Below are positions 11,401 to 19,985 of a DNA stretch of 41,294 nucleotides, piece by piece. The position numbers and the translations under genes were made by a program. Within the stretch, counting starts at the first letter, position 1. Each line of letters opens with the position of its first letter. Origin of the DNA: Zygnema cylindricum (lineage: Eukaryota; Streptophyta; Zygnematophyceae; Zygnematales; Zygnemataceae); contig JBBHKE010002065.1 of the NCBI GenBank assembly GCA_037447655.1, forward strand, positions 1 through 41,294, read 5' to 3'. The notes below the pieces were generated by a model. It saw only the letters and a program-made list of their open reading frames with translations. It was not told the origin of the DNA and did no database searches.

Positions 11401-12399
11401 GACATTGTACATTGGACATTGGGAATTGGACATTGGACATTGGACATTGGTCATCGGACATGAGACATGGAATACTGGATGTTGGGCATTGGCATTGGAC
11501 ATTGTATATCAAACATCGAGCGTTTATATTTGAATTTAAACGTAGAACATTGGACATTACAAATTAGACATAGGCCATAGAAAATCACATTAGACAACAA
11601 ACATTGAATAACAAGATAATGTGTATTGGACTAAGATAACCATCGGACATCAAATAAAATCAAATAAAATCCGTCAGTTGTAACCACATCATACCTCAAG
11701 CATAAGTGAGTCTCCGGCATCAAACATTTGACATAAGATATGAGAGAATCAATTCCAGGAGGTATTAACAATTAACTCACCTGTCCCTCGAGCGTATGCG
11801 TCCCATTGGTCAGATGATCTCCAACCAGAAGCGGCTGAAATTCTGCTTCTGAGAGTACATAAAAACCCGTTAACGTACGGCTGAAAAACAAACCCTAAGC
11901 AGGTACAATCCTCATTGCACCTAGAAATACACCAGTTGACTCCATCCTGCAATCCGTACGATGGCGAAGACCATGTAACTATGCCGTTTCCAAAAAAATC
12001 AGTTTTTTGGAACAAATTATAGTTGCTAAGGAGACCGGCACACGCCTGCGCATCTGTAAAATAGACAGAAAAAACACGGAAAAAGAAAAAGAAAACGCAG
12101 AAAAATAAAATACTTTCAGTTCACTCCCGACATTGCAACATGTTTTTCATATTCCATATATGCTCTGAGCACTTTCCGCTTCCCATATATAAAATAATAG
12201 CCACTGCCTCGTTTCGTATGGTCAAATAATTTATTTTTTGTCCAGTATTGCTTCTCATGAGCCAAAAGTCCCAATGTTAAGTGTTGAATTTCCCAGTTTC
12301 TCTGGTCAATATTTAGTGTGGACCGCGATTAGGTTTACCTGAGCCAATCCAGAGCGAGCTGAAAAAGACGAGAGCGACAAAGCACCGCAAAATTCCCAT
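1..12399 (-). CDS. Secreted mosaic protein: PAN - ricin-B - papain protease - EGF x2 - LysM x3+ (multi-exon gene, 3' end beyond window)
   Basis: Hand-built model. Exons on the minus strand: 12339-12399, 11781-12053, possibly 10175-10269, 9260-9397, 8421-8567, 7846-7995, 7010-7242, 6430-6573, 5039-5236, 3741-3896, 2903-3043, 2467-2594, 1772-1867, 1265-1399, 336-524, and about 1-97. All have AG/GT borders and open frames, about 2.3 kb of coding sequence (over 750 codons). The order predicts an extracellular or wall-associated protease that binds glycans: lectin-like modules before the catalytic domain, EGF spacers and LysM (chitin/peptidoglycan-type binding) after it. The junctions into 10175-10269 and from 6430-6573 to 5039-5236 do not match in phase, so a small exon may be missing at each place. 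Domain recognition is from motifs; the physiological role (wall remodelling, defence or symbiosis) is inference. No transcript evidence is available to me. Confidence 0.75.
97..2594 (-). CDS. LysM block: at least three LysM modules over five exons
   Basis: Exons: 2467-2594, 1772-1867, 1265-1399, 336-524 and one starting at 97. LysM1 starts [20 protein letters not shown] and finishes in the next exon at [16 protein letters not shown]. LysM2 starts VLYSIQK at the end of exon 1772-1867, continues [13 protein letters not shown] and [10 protein letters not shown], and closes with PGQQ joined to VCIQ in exon 336-524. LysM3 lies in that exon: [20 protein letters not shown], then [13 protein letters not shown], joined to FCL in the exon starting at 97. 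Splices within the block are phase 0 and fall inside modules, unlike the rest of the gene. LysM binds N-acetylglucosamine polymers (chitin, peptidoglycan). No stop codon is seen before base 1, so the 3' end is probably outside the window. Confidence 0.8.
2903..3896 (-). CDS. Two EGF-like modules, one exon each
   Basis: Exon 3741-3896 (52 codons) and exon 2903-3043 (47 codons) are both phase 1-1 with good splice sites (GCAG acceptors; GTAAAT and GTGAGT donors). The first reads [20 protein letters not shown], then [11 protein letters not shown], then TATC. The second reads [17 protein letters not shown], then [12 protein letters not shown], then PMC. Each has six cysteines in EGF spacing with the CxC followed by GY. 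They follow the protease C-terminus directly and precede the LysM block. Such modules act as rigid spacers or protein-binding units in extracellular proteins. Confidence 0.8.
3905..4980. repeat. Intron simple repeats: GA-rich, then AAT/ATA-rich
   Basis: About 3905-4085 is purine-rich (GGGAGAG/AAAGGGAG words) and about 4240-4980 is a long degenerate AAT/ATAACA stretch with a poly-A run near 4483-4503. Both lie in the intron between the protease and EGF exons. Open frames across them are low-complexity artefacts. Confidence 0.85.
5039..7995 (-). CDS. Papain-family (C1A) cysteine protease domain, four exons
   Basis: Exons: 7846-7995, 7010-7242, 6430-6573, 5039-5236. The first carries the mature N-terminus [20 protein letters not shown]; across the splice follows [14 protein letters not shown]. 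So the oxyanion Gln and catalytic Cys of the Q-x(2)-CGxC box are present, but the residue after the catalytic Cys is Ser instead of Trp. Exon 7010-7242 has [16 protein letters not shown] and [15 protein letters not shown]; exon 6430-6573 has [20 protein letters not shown] followed by PAV. The last has the catalytic His in [20 protein letters not shown] and Asn in [14 protein letters not shown] (NSF, not NSW). The triad is complete, so activity is plausible. No ERFNIN/I29 propeptide is visible upstream. The 6430 to 5236 junction is phase 0 to phase 1: a tiny exon, or a TGT-start acceptor inside the last exon, must be assumed. Confidence 0.85.
5360..5685. repeat. CAA/CGA trinucleotide repeat in a protease intron
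   Basis: Degenerate CAA repeat with CGACAACAA and an internal higher-order unit (GACAACGACAACAAG, repeated about four times near 5490-5550). It sits in the intron between the last two protease exons, and all three frames are open only because of composition. Confidence 0.9.
6226..6420. repeat. CT/CCT-rich low-complexity tract in an intron
   Basis: Pyrimidine-rich on the plus strand (CTCCCTCTCTC words), ending just before exon 6430-6573. On the coding (minus) strand it is a GA-rich tract directly after that exon's donor site. Confidence 0.85.
6609..6671 (-). pseudogene. Relic duplicate of the start of a protease exon
   Basis: Just upstream (minus strand) of exon 6430-6573 lies a diverged copy of its first ~50 bases: [20 protein letters not shown] and a stop, against [17 protein letters not shown] in the exon. 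A good pyrimidine-rich acceptor (CCTTTTTCAG) precedes the copy, while the used exon has a poor tract. It looks like a decayed tandem exon duplication or an alternative exon start. Confidence 0.5.
8421..9397 (-). CDS. Two exons with ricin-B-like (beta-trefoil) lectin repeats
   Basis: Exon 9260-9397 (46 codons, 1-1) contains [20 protein letters not shown] followed by [10 protein letters not shown]. Exon 8421-8567 (49 codons, 1-1) contains [32 protein letters not shown] and YVIQWT. The repeated NQLW / QxW / GxCxD words are those of ricin-B-like beta-trefoil subdomains, which bind galactose-type sugars in many families. The second exon could instead run on to 8359 (donor GTAAAC); that tail contains a further NQLW word, but its phase (0) would not fit the next exon. 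Only about two of the usual three subdomains are seen, so the fold may be partial. Confidence 0.6.
10175..10269 (-). CDS. Possible exon 3, linker before the ricin-like repeats
   Basis: An open segment reads [20 protein letters not shown] and continues to NAWASVNN. It starts after a TGTGCAG acceptor that abuts the GGGAGA repeat and ends at a possible GTAGTC donor, whose phase (1) fits the next exon. Entry phase is 2, while exon 2 leaves in phase 1, so either a small exon between 10290 and 11780 is missing or this segment is not used. The SSWTSPSSG stretch resembles VTWSSPSYG in the PAN exon. Confidence 0.35.
10270..10735. repeat. GGGAGA hexanucleotide-type repeat
   Basis: Degenerate (GAGAGG/GGGAGA)n with an inner ~39-base unit (AACAAGAGGGAGAGG...). 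On the minus strand the pyrimidine-rich complement runs straight into the TGTGCAG acceptor of the possible exon 10175-10269, so the repeat itself supplies the pyrimidine tract. The long SPSPS-type open frames are artefacts. Confidence 0.9.
10750..11560. repeat. GGACATT 7-base minisatellite in intron 2
   Basis: Tandem GGACATT units, most regular at 11240-11460 with variants GGACATC, GTACATT and GGACAGT, decaying into scattered ATTGGACATT words on both sides. It lies in the intron after the PAN exon. The [14 protein letters not shown]-type open frames are products of the 7-base period (21 bases = three units). Confidence 0.9.
11781..12053 (-). CDS. Exon 2: PAN/apple-like module
   Basis: The exon has a TTTACAG acceptor and a GTGAGT donor, phase 1 on both sides, 91 codons. 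The protein has the PAN/apple cysteine layout: an early Cys (DAQAC), then [18 protein letters not shown], then FLCTLRS before the module ends at [12 protein letters not shown]/apple modules bind proteins or carbohydrates; in plants they are best known from G-type lectin receptor kinases. There is no kinase or membrane segment here, so the module sits at the N-terminus of a secreted protein. Confidence in the family is moderate because it rests on cysteine spacing. Confidence 0.6.
12339..12399 (-). CDS. Exon 1: start codon and signal peptide
   Basis: The reading from the ATG at 12399-12397 begins [20 protein letters not shown], a textbook signal peptide: one Arg, then a hydrophobic core rich in V, L and F, then small residues. 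The exon ends at a GTAAAC donor in phase 1. This start was chosen over the longer overlapping open frame starting near 12536, which lacks a hydrophobic segment. A TATA-like stretch at about 12575-12582 lies some 175 bases upstream but is only weak promoter evidence. Confidence 0.75.
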
Positions 12400-12707
12400 T
12401 CTGCGAAAGTCAAAAGCGTCACGTCACGTCGAGCTCCCACAGTTTTGTTTTTGATTCGCGGGATCGTCAACATCAAAGAAGACTTTGTCCTATTTGCAGG
12501 TAATGCACCTCGAGAAAGGAGTCTTTGTCCGTACAATGTGTATGAGAAATTGATAAACTCTCATCCGTACAGTACTATATCGTCATTCGACGGTTTTGGA
12601 CCGTGGAAAGAATAACGGCTATGAAAGCGGCACATTTCCCCTTTTAAGGAACATTCTATGAAAGCCGAAGTCCTGGCGTTTTAGATAAGACAAAACTCTG
12701 TGAATGA

Positions 12708-13228
12708 GGGTGAAGTTCCATCATACGTTTCTGTAATTGTACGTCAAACTCTACACGGCAAACTCTACACGGCAAACTCTACAGACGGGGTCGATTGAGG
12801 GTGACGTTCCATCAGGCGAAAAGTGGAGAAGTTTACAGAAATCCGCGACCCTCCGTACTAAATCGTACCGCCTATTTTGTTTTTATACGAAAAACAACAT
12901 TACAGAGAATCTTGCCAATACTCTCCCAAGGTCTTGGAGGTAATTCTGACCGTCGGATGTTCATCTGCGAGGAGTTCGCTTCATTTTTCTCTGTAACTTT
13001 CAACGTACCTCGAGGAGGTGGGTTGGCAGTTACAGAAAATAAAAAATAGTGACACGCTGGACGATTAATCTACGTGTCATGATAGAAACCCAATGAAAAT
13101 TGACGAAATTTGCCAATGACACGCGCTTTCAAAAATACAACCGAAAATAAAAATGTGTTTTCGTAACTCTCCTTCGTCACTCTATTTTCGCTACATTTTG
13201 TTTGTCACACTATTTTTTGCGACGTACT
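12708..13228. mobile_element. Truncated Harbinger-type element ends, two ends head to tail
   Basis: 12708-12798 starts GGGTGAAGTTCCATCA and matches the inverted right end of the 15201-23691 element (shared CGTTTCTGTAAT and ACTCTACAGAC words). It is followed at once by 12799-13228, a near-identical copy of the first ~430 bases of the same element's left end (15201-15631). The copy stops at a CT-rich tract. Neither piece has coding capacity; this is a rearranged relic or deletion derivative just upstream of the mosaic gene. Confidence 0.8.
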
Positions 13229-13230
13229 CT

Positions 13231-13482
13231 CTCTCTTTCTTTCTCTCTCTCGCTCTTTCCCTCTCCCTCTCTCCCTCCTCTCTCCCTCTCTCCTCTCTCC
13301 CTCTCTCCCTCTCTCCTCTCTCTCTCCCTTCTCTCCCTCTCCTGTGCCTCTTTGTCTTATCATTCTTCTTTGTTTCCATTTTGGGGCAATTGGAGTGTGG
13401 TCGATGCTCCTAACACTTGTTTTTGTTTTATTTTAGGGCCATTTTTATTGTGGATTCGTCCACGATGACACGACCACTGTTG

Positions 13483-13530
<48 letters not shown>

Positions 13531-13925
13531 GTGATGATGTTGATGTTTGGGATGATGATGACGATCTCGTTTTTGGTGACGAAGAGTATGGCTTTGGAGA
13601 CGATGATGTTCATCCTACCATCATCCTAAGTTAACTGATCTCGGTTATCGTGAGTACTGGGCTGACTGAAATCAATGTTTGAGAAACTCGTTCATTTAGA
13701 GGGAATCGAGTGTACCTTGAGGAGAACGTCAGTGTACATTCAGCGAGGCTTCATTGTGCACTTAGTGAGGCTTCATTGGACATTTAGAGAGACTTCATTG
13801 GACATTTAGAGAGACTTCATTGGACATTTAGAGAGACTTCATTGGACAGAGTGTCTTTCTTGGACGTTTAGAGAAACTTTCTTGGACATTTAGAGAAACT
13901 TCATTGGTCATTTAGAGATAATTTA
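13231..13925. repeat. CT tract, ATG triplet run and a 26-base tandem repeat
   Basis: 13231-13345 is CT-rich, 13484-13560 is (ATG)n with interruptions, and 13740-13925 is a tandem repeat built on CATTTAGAGAGACTTCATTGGA (period about 26). No gene is recognisable between 12400 and 14200 apart from the transposon relic. Confidence 0.8.
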
Positions 13926-14109
13926 GTGCACGTGGTTTTGAAGGTCGGTTTTGTTGGTCGTATTCAAACAGTTCAAATTGCGAGATTTAGTAAAACACCA
14001 TAATATATTATTTGATGTATTATTCATTTTTGTGGTGCATAAAGAACCTCAAAATACTTTGTAAACATCAAAATATTTTGTAAATTTCAAGATATGTTGT
14101 AAAACATTT

Positions 14110-14885
14110 TTTCAACTTTTATTATTTCAACCGTTCTAGTTTCACAAACTTTCAAAAATCGATGAAAACGGAAAGAAGTGCAAAAAAACAAACCTATTTG
14201 AGGTATTATTTACCTCAACTGAAGGAGTCAACTGATCTATCCAAAACTGTACACCTCCTTCGTTAAACCCACATATATCTAATAGCAGATTAAACAACGT
14301 CGTGACGAGTCTTCCAACAACCCTAAACTGCCTTACAAACAATATGGATGTATATGCTGTAAAATTCTTGCTTGGATTCTTTGCTAAGATAGGAATCATC
14401 AAGTGATTGAAGAAACTGAAAAGCTCTAGAACAGTTTGAAGGAGGCTTGTGGAAGCGGGGAGGGAAAAATAAATCATTAGAGCTACAGAATTGTATATAT
14501 AAAAAAAAATGGTGCTGAAAAACAAAGAATAAAAGAAGTGGACAAAGAAAGTAATAAACGGATTAACCGAAAAAGAGAATAACGATGAATAAAATCTCTT
14601 ACCGGTAAAAAGCAAAATGGACAACTTTTTTTTCCCCATGAATCGTGAGGAAAAGAGTGAAAATAATCAAAGGGAGGGAAAGAGTTAAGGGTCCTCACAC
14701 ATCTTTTCAACTTTTATTATTTCAACCATTCTAGTTTCACAAACTATCAAGATTTTAGAAAAATCGTTGAAAACGGAAAGAAGTGCAAAAAAACAAACCT
14801 ATTTGAGGTATTATTATCCTAAAGTGAAGGCGTCAACCTATTTACACGAAACCGTACACCTCCTTCGTTAAACCCACATATCTAT
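14110..14885. repeat. Direct repeat of ~170 bases flanking ~425 bases
   Basis: 14110-14280 and 14706-14885 share TTCAACTTTTATTATTTCAA, AAACGGAAAGAAGTGC, CCTATTTGAGGTATTATT and TACACCTCCTTCGTTAAACC with scattered differences. The second copy has substitutions that end the reading frame present in the first. Either a local duplication of a gene fragment or the ends of a small LTR-like element. Confidence 0.75.
14214..14415 (-). CDS. Isolated coding exon of an unidentified helical protein (gene fragment)
   Basis: A minus-strand exon with a good acceptor (CTTTTCAG) and a GAG|GTAAAT donor encodes FFNHLMIPILAKNPSKNF, then FVRQFRVVGRLVTTLFNLLL, then DICGFNEGGVQFWIDQL ending TPSVE. The mix of hydrophobic and charged residues looks like an armadillo- or HEAT-like helical segment, but I do not recognise the family. 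No matching exons are visible nearby, and its 3' part is repeated with damage at 14706-14885, so it is probably a captured or duplicated gene fragment. Confidence 0.4.
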
Positions 14886-15983
14886 ATTCAAATAATAAAC
14901 CTTTGGTTTTCCGTAAGGAAACCTTTAAATAGGCCCACTTTCCGTCCTTCTGCACCCGTAAACGGCGTGTCCCCCGGCCGACGTCATGGGCGACCTCAAC
15001 GATCAGGTCACATTCAAAGTACCCCCTCAGCAATCGTTTTTAACCGTCAGATCTTGGGTGCTTGAACCTGTTAGTGAATTGCGTCGTCAGTCGTCTATCC
15101 TTCGTTCGTGACCGTCCGATTTTTCGTCAATTGTTGTGTTGTTAAGGGTCGCGTCTACAAATGCCCGTATGGACGTCTTGAATAGTACAAAAATTACTTA
15201 GGGTGACGTTCCATCAGGCGAAAAGTGGAGAAGTTTACAGAAATCCGCGACCCTCCGTACCAAATTGTACCGCCTATTTTGTTTTTATACGAAAAACAAC
15301 ATTACAGAGAATATTGCCAATACTCTCCCAAAGGTCTTGGAGGTAATTCTGGCCGTCGGATGTTCATCTGCGAGGAGTTCGCTTCATTTTTCTCTGTAAC
15401 TTTCAACGTACCTCGAGGAGGTGGGTTGGCAGATACAAAAAATAAAAAATAGTGACACGCTGGACGATTACTCTACGTGTCATGATGGAAACCCAATGAA
15501 AATTGACGAAATTTGCACATGACACGCGCTTTCAAAAATACAACCGAAAATAAAAATGTGTTTTCGTAACTCTCCTTCGTCACTCTATTTTCGGTACATT
15601 TTGTTTGTCACACTATTTTTTGCGGCGTACTTCCATCATACTATTTATGACAACGCTTTTGGTGACGTTTTTTTCGTCCCTCCTTCCCAGCTTCGCTGTT
15701 TCTCGCCTTCTTTCACATCCTTTTCTCTACCTGGTTTCCCGCGCATATATTCGGCCTCCAAATTTTTTATTACGAATTTTGGACTGCAATTTCAAATGCC
15801 AAATTTTGAAATTTACAGAACATTCAAATTTGAAAAACTCCCACAAAATATGGAGCCACCATTGTTTTCAAAAATCCACATGTACAAAAATTACTTCTCT
15901 TTAAGTAAGACATATAAAATGAAGATACCTGGATTCTCAAATTGTGGAGGCATCCGTAAGTTCTCATAGTTTAATACCTCAAG

Positions 15984-16179
15984 ATGTCTTTCGTGGGGGG
16001 GAGTTTCAACAACCCTTTTGTTTTCCGCCAAGGATTACCACAGCCTGACCCGCAGAATAATACCGCAAACACCAACCATGGAATCAACATTCACGTCGAA
16101 AATCATAACATTCATGGAGAATCTGGGCAAGACATTAAACATCCGATTAACTTGGACAGAGGAGGCGATGCCAAACAAG
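15984..16179 (+). CDS. Possible 5' exon upstream of the Myb-like ORF
   Basis: An open segment starts MSFVGGSFNNPFVFRQGLPQ and ends at AAACAAG|GTACAC, a fair donor. The next plausible acceptor (TTTTTTTTCAG) lies just before the Myb-like ORF at 17148, but joining them would shift that ORF's frame. It may therefore be a leader exon, a separate short ORF, or chance. Rich in N, H and G; no domain recognised. Confidence 0.25.
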
Positions 16180-16644
16180 GTACACATGCAGCAATAATGT
16201 TTTTTAGAGGCTTAAGTGAATCATAAAAATAAAAATATAACAAAATCAGCAAATTTTGTCCGTCTTTCGGTTTTACACTCTTGTTCTCTTGTTTTGTCTT
16301 TCTCTCTTGGTTTCTTCATCTTATTTGTGCACATGTTCGTCGTTTCATAACAGCGTAGATTGTGCTTTTTTTGCTTTTTTTACTAAGTTACATTTTTTTC
16401 CTTTTTATTGGTTGTAGGAAATCTAGTCTTAAAATGTTCTTACCAGGTTTTAGTATGTATGTTTCGAGTTAAAAATTATGTGTTTTCCTCGTTTTCTTTT
16501 GTTTTTTTTTATTTTTCTAATTCACTTTTTCCGTCTGAATAAACATCTTACAGTAGGGCGAGAATTGTGTAGTTTGGGAGACCGTGGTAAGGTATTTAGG
16601 TTTTTTTTATTTTTTTAAGGGACTTAACAGAATGTAGACCACGG

Positions 16645-17040
16645 TTACCGGAAAAATAATTTCTCCTTTAATTTAGTTGAGAAGTACCGGTTCAGAAATC
16701 GTCCACCTATTTTTTTTTCTCAACCATTTATTCTTGTTCTTCCAATTCCTTTTCTTCCTACATATCTTCTAATTAAACTGACTATCCTCTTCCTTTAAAC
16801 TCTTTTTCTCGTTCCCCTCCTCGTCACCTTCTTCCTTTTTTACCGGAAAAATAATTTCTCCTTTAATTTAGTTGAGAAATACCGGTTCCGAAATCGTCCA
16901 CCTATTTTTTTTTCTCAACCATTTATTCTTGTTCTTCCTATTCCTTTTCTTCCTACTTATCTTCTAATTAAACTGAATATCCCCTTCCTTTAAACTCTTT
17001 TTTTTCTCGTTCCCCTCCTCGTCACCTTCTACCTTTTTTT
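16645..17040. repeat. 195-base tandem duplication
   Basis: Two head-to-tail copies (16645-16839, 16840-17040) starting TTACCGGAAAAATAATTTCT, differing at a handful of sites and by one T-run. They sit in the probable leader intron upstream of the Myb-like ORF and contain only pyrimidine-rich, AT-rich sequence. Confidence 0.85.
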
Positions 17041-17147
17041 CTTGGCCAATTTTTCGTCTTCTCTTTTTTCCACTTCTTTTGCTTCCACTTTTTATTATTC
17101 CTCCACTGCTGATTATTACTTCTCGCCGTCACCTATTTTTTTTTCAG

Positions 17148-18138
17148 ATGGAGGAGTTGGTAGCCAAACGCGTTTGGGGAAAAAAAAAAAGAGATTTGAA
17201 AAAAACAGCTAGGAATCAAAGTGGCTCAAATGGCGTTAACGAAGTCGCGAGTAAAGGCACCAAGAAGGTGGGACGAGGAAAACCGAAAGACATAGCTAAT
17301 ATTCCTGTACCGAATGAAAAAAATCAGGTTGATAGTCATGAAGAAGACCCACCGGTCCAGAACGACCGATGGAGCGAGAGCGAAACTTTGCTATTGATTT
17401 TTTTCAAAACTGGGGAAGTTCAAAAGGAAAGAACAAATGGGCTGAAAGCAACCCACCGTTCATCCTTAGAAAAGTGGGGGATAATAAGTACGGAACTTGA
17501 AAAAAATGGGGTGGAAAAAGACTTCAGGCAGTGTTGGAACAAATGGGACAACGTTCTGCGAGATTATAAGAAAGTACGTGATTGGCGGAACAAAATCCCG
17601 AGTGGTAACATAAGCTACTGGATGATGGGGGTAAAAGATAGGACTAACAAGAGGTTACCTGGAGGTTTCAATGAACGTTTCTATCAAGCCGTGGACGAGG
17701 GGTTGGGTGGCAACGAGAATATTGCACTGACTCACGTGCGTGACACCTTTGTCATAAGTCCCGAAAAATTTACCTGTGGACCAACGGAATCGAATACCTT
17801 TTCCTAACGGAATCGAATACCTTTTCCTAACGGAATCGAATACCTTTTCCTAATCTGATGTAAATAGCAGTGGAAAACGTAAAAGAACAGACAACGGCCC
17901 AAGCACATCAAGGGCATTGGACCTTGAGGGGTTCAAATATGTAGCCATGGAAATACGTGACATGACAATGAAGGAGAAAAAAGACACATTTGACAAGATA
18001 GGAGAATTAGTGGCCGTAAGTTGGGAAAAAAATGAACGCCGACATGAAAAGGAAGCTAAAGAACGACAAGAATTACTTGATGTTATACGTGCACTTGTTG
18101 GCAAAAAGGTTGGAAACAATACAAACAATGCGAATTGA
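17148..18138 (+). CDS. Myb/SANT-like (trihelix-type) protein, Harbinger ORF1, interrupted
   Basis: An ATG directly after a TTTTTTTTCAG acceptor opens a basic N-terminus (MEELVAKRVWGKKKR), then a Myb/SANT-like domain: DRWSESETLLLIFFKTGEVQ, SSLEKWGIISTELEKNG, CWNKWDNVLRDYKKVRDW. Such ORF1 proteins bind the transposon ends and help carry the transposase to the nucleus. The frame stops at 17807 inside a 23-base unit present three times. A second open part, in frame from about 17857 (KRKRTDNGPSTS, then the charged MDLEGFKYVAMEIRDM and ERRHEKEAKERQELLDVI segments, coiled-coil-like), is clearly its C-terminus. So the gene is either broken here or contains a short intron I could not fit in phase. Confidence 0.65.
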
Positions 18139-19759
18139 ATTTTGATGTACGCATTCGATTACTATTGCCATATCTTCTAGTATTATTTTTGTATATTATG
18201 GGTTTTATTCGAGCCTTTTCATTTATGATGGCTTTGTTACTTTTTGGATTTTAGACTAAACGCAAGTGATTATTAATATTTTTCTTGTTGTTAACCAGTT
18301 TTATCTTATGCTTGTATTTGTATCGTTGTTGTTGATTGTGGCAGGTAAACATTTCTCGAAGATTACCCAATTCCATTGTTACTTCATGATTGTTTAGAGT
18401 CAACTTATATTTTCAAGATTGTCTTGCACATGTTTATTAGAGTTAGAAGATCCATGCCAAAAATTATGGTAGCTCTATAGGAAGCTATAGTTATCTTCAG
18501 GGGTGTATTACTTCATACTTTTGAGTTGTATAAAATGTAACTTTTATAAAGAATTTTTAAAAAATGCTCGTAACCTCCAAATATTCCGCTACTCGGTTCT
18601 GTTTTTTTTTTTTTAATTCGATTACTTCTATGTTCATTTACTTCACGCTAAAGTTTGTTGGTAAAACAGAGATGATGACAAGGGTGAGAGAGGGGGGAGG
18701 AGAGGGAAACAAAAGGAAGATACTTTTATGTGAATTTCTATATAATTATTATTTTTTTGCACTTGGTGGAGGGGTGGGGATGAAATTTACACTGGAAATA
18801 GCATGTACCACATTTCAACCAAAGAAAAAGAGAAAAAAAATGAATATTTAAAGTGACAATTCAGACACATATATTCATTCCTCTACTTCAACTTAGTGAC
18901 GCAAACAAACATCACGTGGACCATTTAAAAATGGCATAAACAAGATACAAAGTTGCACCCTGTTCCTTTTTTCGGGACACATTCTTTTTTTCTCCTTCCT
19001 ATATTTGGAGAGCCACTAACTGCCAATCTCACTAAAAAGAACTATTTATTCACTGAAATATTTTTGTGAGAGTACTTCGGAACAAAATTAAGAAAACTAA
19101 CAAAATCGACTTATAAAACAAGAATGTAATTTCAAACTTAGGAAAAGAAAGACACATGTCCATCTAACAATTTCCCATCTCATAGATAATAATTGATAAT
19201 AATTGTTGCTGATAATTGCAGTCAATCCCAAGTATGGCAGTATTAAGTTTATGAATTATTGTAAAAATTAAAGTTCCTCAATTCTCCAACAGTTAAAATT
19301 TATAGTTGACAAAATCAAAACCATTCCACTTTGTTTCCATTTAAAACAATGGTTGTTCATACACGGCTTCTGGGAAAAAGCATACAAAAAAGGACAAAAA
19401 GCAACATTTATAAACATTTTTTTATTAAAAATGATAATACAAGCTTGCCTCTCTATTTCTTTCTTTTCCTGTGTCTTTCCTTTCACAATGCTTCTTTACC
19501 AACTTTCAAAACCTGAAATTACCTCATCTGTCTACCTATCGAGCTTTGTCAAAACTGAAACCTATTTTATGTCATAAATCCTTAAAACTAAAACATAATT
19601 CAACTATTTACAAGACTAAACTAAATTGCCTATCGAGATGAGAGACAAAAAATGGTTACAATTTTTTTATCTATTTCTAGGGAAAAATCGGTTAACAATA
19701 AACACATAGGTGTCTTTGTTGATGAATAAAAAACGTTGTTAACACGTGAATAAAACAGA
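18139..19759. other. No gene seen (transposon interior)
   Basis: AT-rich sequence with scattered stops in all frames. Short open frames (18564-18851, 19268-19577) have no recognisable domain or splice context. I see no RNA gene. Confidence 0.5.
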
Positions 19760-19945
19760 CTAATAAAAAACATGGGCCATACTGAAAAGAGTACTCCACG
19801 CATTAGTTCCTCCGACGGCTTCCTTTGCCTTTCTCTGCTCCTCCCTCTCCTGAACTTCAAAGTCCCAGGCTCATACATTCCTTGTCTCTTTTTTCTTTTG
19901 CCAACAATAAACATAATATAACCTAGTAACAGAATGTAGGGGAGA

Positions 19946-19985
<40 letters not shown>

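Noticed and set aside
11016-11567. MSNVQCP / WTLDIGH repeat proteins
   Set aside because: A 7-base unit gives a 21-base period and open frames on both strands; no start context or domain.
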